From Algibacter lectus (GTDB taxonomy: Bacteria; Bacteroidota; Bacteroidia; Flavobacteriales; Flavobacteriaceae): a stretch of 64,000 nt of DNA. Location: the NCBI RefSeq assembly GCF_900112395.1, contig NZ_FOLN01000001.1, positions 372,001 through 436,000 of the forward strand, read 5' to 3'. Positions 62,050 through 64,000 of the stretch are shown piece after piece. Positions within the stretch are counted from its first letter, which is position 1. Each line of letters opens with the position of its first letter. Below the pieces are notes generated by a model. That model ran no database searches. It was not told the origin of the DNA and saw nothing but the letters and a program-made list of their open reading frames with translations. The translations under genes were made by a program, and so were the position numbers.

Positions 62050-64000
62050 ATGAAATTAGTGTCAATTATTACTTTATTAATTCTTTCATCTTGTGCTTCA
62101 AATACACATAATAATAATAATAATAATAATAATATTCAAAAACCAAAATATAATGCTACACCAAAGTATAATGAGTTCTTTACTCCTGCAATGGAAACTG
62201 CTGTAGAAAATATACTTAAACAAATGACATTAGATGAAAAGCTAACTATGTTGCAAGGTGATATAGACGGACATGCACCTCCTAGCAGAGGTTCGGCTGC
62301 AGTAAAACGTTTAGGTGTAGGTGCCATGATTTTTTATAATGGTCCTAGGGGACTACAGACTTCATATAAAAGCACACTTTTCCCCACAGGTATTGCGCAA
62401 GCTGCAAGTTTTAAACCTGAATTGGTTAATAAGATTGGAGCAGCTATTTCTTCAGAATTACTAGAAGCAGGCTGGGATATTCTAGAAGCACCTTCAATCA
62501 ACATTATTAGAGACCCTTTGAATGGAAGAAATTTTGAATATTATACGGAAGATCCATATTTAAATGCAAAAGTAACAAGTGCATTTATTATAGGTGGACA
62601 AGGTGCAGGTGCATTAAATTCTGCCAAGCATTTTATAGGAAATAATAAAGAACAAAATAGAGGTCAAGTAAATGCTGTTATTGATGAACGAGCGTTACAT
62701 GAAATTTACTTACCCGCATTTAAAGCAGCATGTGAAGTTGGAGTATTGAGTATAATGACTGGTGCAAATAGAGTTAACGGACCACATGCCTCTGACAATC
62801 CGGATATAATCAATATATTAAAAGAAGAATGGAATTGGCCCGGTTTTTTATATACAGATTGGAACGGGGTACAAACATCAAAAGAAGCTTTTGAAGCAGG
62901 TTTAGACTTATCTATGCCAGGAAAAGTTAGATCTCCTTTTTCTGTTAATAAAATAAAACCTATAGCGAACGCAAGTCAAACTAATTTACTAGCCTTAGAT
63001 GATAAAGTGAGACGTTTATTACGTGGTAATTATTTTGCAGGAAAAATACCTGGATCTCCAGCGAAACCAACAGTAATTGTTGATTATGATAAACATCACC
63101 AATTGGCATTTGATGCTGCATTGGCAAGTATGGTGTTGGTTAAAAACAACAATAATATATTACCTATTTCTAATAAAACAAATAAGATAGCTGTACTAGG
63201 ACCTATGGCGAATAAAAAATTCTTTAAAGAATCTGGAGGAAGTTCAGGTGTTAGAGGGGTAATGTATGAAATATCAGCGCTACAAGGTCTTAAAAAAAGA
63301 TTTGGAGATAAAGTTACGAATGTACCTTTTTCAATCAATGAATTATACAAAACCATTGCAGCTCCTAACGTATATCATATTGATAAAACTGGTAAAAAAA
63401 GAGAAGGGTTCTTAGCTACTTACTCAGGTAAACACCCTAATACTGATAAAAAAAATATCGTATACCATAATACTCCCGATATTAATTTTAATTGGGAAAT
63501 GGCTGCACCTGACCGTGATGAATTAAGCTCTGATAGATATATTGCAGAGTTTACTGGTACACTAGTTCCTCCAACATCTGGAAATTATACCATTAGAATA
63601 AAAGGGAGTCAGCAAGTAACACTTGAATTAGATGGTAAATTGGTTTCTAACAAAATGTTTATCCAAAGGTTTCGTGAGTCTACAATGAGATTAGAAGGCG
63701 GAAAAAAGTACGAAATCAAACTTACGTTCCGTAAAGCTCGTGGTGATGGAAATATTCAATTATCTTGGATAACTCCAAATTCTGAGCAACAATTAAATGA
63801 CAAACTTGACAGATCCGTGGAAGCAGCTCGTAATGCAGAATTTGTTGTTTTAGCTGTAGGTTTAGATCATAATACCGAATCTGAGGGTATGGATAGATTA
63901 AGTATGGGACTTCAAGACTATCAAGATAAATTGATAGAGCGCGTAATAGCTGTAAATCCTAATACTGCCATAATACTATACGGAGGAACACCTATGGCTA
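62050..64000 (+). CDS. GH3 beta-glycosidase lipoprotein with PA14 insert, 3' end cut by window edge
   Basis: ATG at 62050 opens a frame that stays open to the window end (650 residues visible). Lipobox LSSC near residue 17, then a run of eight Asn encoded by a pure AAT repeat (62110-62133). The GH3 N-terminal domain follows: VENILKQMTLDEKLTMLQGD, GRNFEYYTEDPYLNAKVTSA, SAKHFIGNN, and the catalytic nucleophile Asp270 in LYTDWNG. A PA14 domain at about 490-590 (AEFTGTLVPPTSGNYTIRI) is inserted before the second GH3 domain, a layout seen in beta-glucosidases and xylosidases. The acid/base residue lies beyond the visible part. Expected role is release of terminal beta-linked xylose or glucose. Confidence 0.92.
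   Translation, partial: MKLVSIITLLILSSCASNTHNNNNNNNNIQKPKYNATPKYNEFFTPAMETAVENILKQMTLDEKLTMLQGDIDGHAPPSRGSAAVKRLGVGAMIFYNGPRGLQTSYKSTLFPTGIAQAASFKPELVNKIGAAISSELLEAGWDILEAPSINIIRDPLNGRNFEYYTEDPYLNAKVTSAFIIGGQGAGALNSAKHFIGNNKEQNRGQVNAVIDERALHEIYLPAFKAACEVGVLSIMTGANRVNGPHASDNPDIINILKEEWNWPGFLYTDWNGVQTSKEAFEAGLDLSMPGKVRSPFSVNKIKPIANASQTNLLALDDKVRRLLRGNYFAGKIPGSPAKPTVIVDYDKHHQLAFDAALASMVLVKNNNNILPISNKTNKIAVLGPMANKKFFKESGGSSGVRGVMYEISALQGLKKRFGDKVTNVPFSINELYKTIAAPNVYHIDKTGKKREGFLATYSGKHPNTDKKNIVYHNTPDINFNWEMAAPDRDELSSDRYIAEFTGTLVPPTSGNYTIRIKGSQQVTLELDGKLVSNKMFIQRFRESTMRLEGGKKYEIKLTFRKARGDGNIQLSWITPNSEQQLNDKLDRSVEAARNAEFVVLAVGLDHNTESEGMDRLSMGLQDYQDKLIERVIAVNPNTAIILYGGTPMA
62110..62133 (+). repeat. 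AAT trinucleotide, eight copies, inside the GH3 gene
   Basis: Encodes eight consecutive Asn directly after the lipobox region; a length-variable linker between lipid anchor and enzyme. Copy changes keep the frame. Confidence 0.9.

Overview
The window is low-GC DNA from a marine-type member of the Bacteroidota, most likely a Flavobacteriaceae bacterium. The support is two SusC/SusD pairs, FecI/FecR-type signalling, a hybrid two-component system, type IX secretion C-terminal sorting domains, a Bacteroidetes-type conjugation (tra/mob) cluster, and promoter-like TAnnTTTG boxes. No species can be named from the sequence alone.

Layout. (1) 1-2.2 kb: a Panacea-domain (DUF4065) gene cut by the window edge, a secreted-protein gene broken by an in-frame TGA, and small HTH genes. 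(2) 2.2-2.5 kb: a long rod-like inverted-repeat structure with tandem promoter boxes in front and a T-tract behind, a candidate structured ncRNA. (3) 2.5-11.4 kb: ECF sigma factor, FecR anti-sigma factor, STN-domain SusC, SusD and a secreted zinc metalloprotease, a cell-surface-signalled uptake operon. (4) 11.4-17.5 kb: DUF6520 small secreted Cys-containing protein, an anchored propeller-like protein, a MauE/DoxX-like redox membrane protein, a PAS-AraC regulator, a small STAS/SEC14-like protein, and divergently a fusion of an alpha-oxoamine-synthase-type PLP enzyme with a BioF2/FemAB-type acyltransferase domain. Three direct repeats at exact 21-bp spacing lie before the fusion gene, and a further copy lies before the MauE operon. 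This is the best candidate here for an undescribed system. (5) 17.5-33 kb: remnant of a conjugative element: decayed rteC, amidase, traE-F-G-I-J-K-M-N-like genes on the plus strand, then an AlbA_2/ATPase gene, coupling protein, relaxase and BfmA-type gene on the minus strand, a candidate oriT, a DUF6876 gene and ssb. No integrase is visible.

(6) 33-64 kb: a polysaccharide utilization locus. It has a 1416-aa hybrid two-component regulator, a GntR-type sensor, a class I fructose-1,6-bisphosphatase, one SusC/SusD pair, six sulfatases with different active-site cores, a GH78 rhamnosidase-like enzyme, a GH43-CBM6-like enzyme, a T9SS-exported protein of unknown family, and a GH3-PA14 lipoprotein running off the right edge. 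The combination points to a sulfated, rhamnose- and pentose-containing algal polysaccharide such as ulvan, although no polysaccharide lyase is in the window. The two divergent halves share a near-identical upstream motif that could be the operator.

Expected flow in the PUL: SusD/SusC bind and import sulfated oligosaccharides; lipoprotein and periplasmic sulfatases remove sulfate; GH78, GH43 and GH3 release monosaccharides; the propeller domains of the hybrid regulator sense an oligosaccharide and its AraC domain induces the locus; FBPase would support gluconeogenesis on C3 products of deoxysugar catabolism. These roles are family-level inference.
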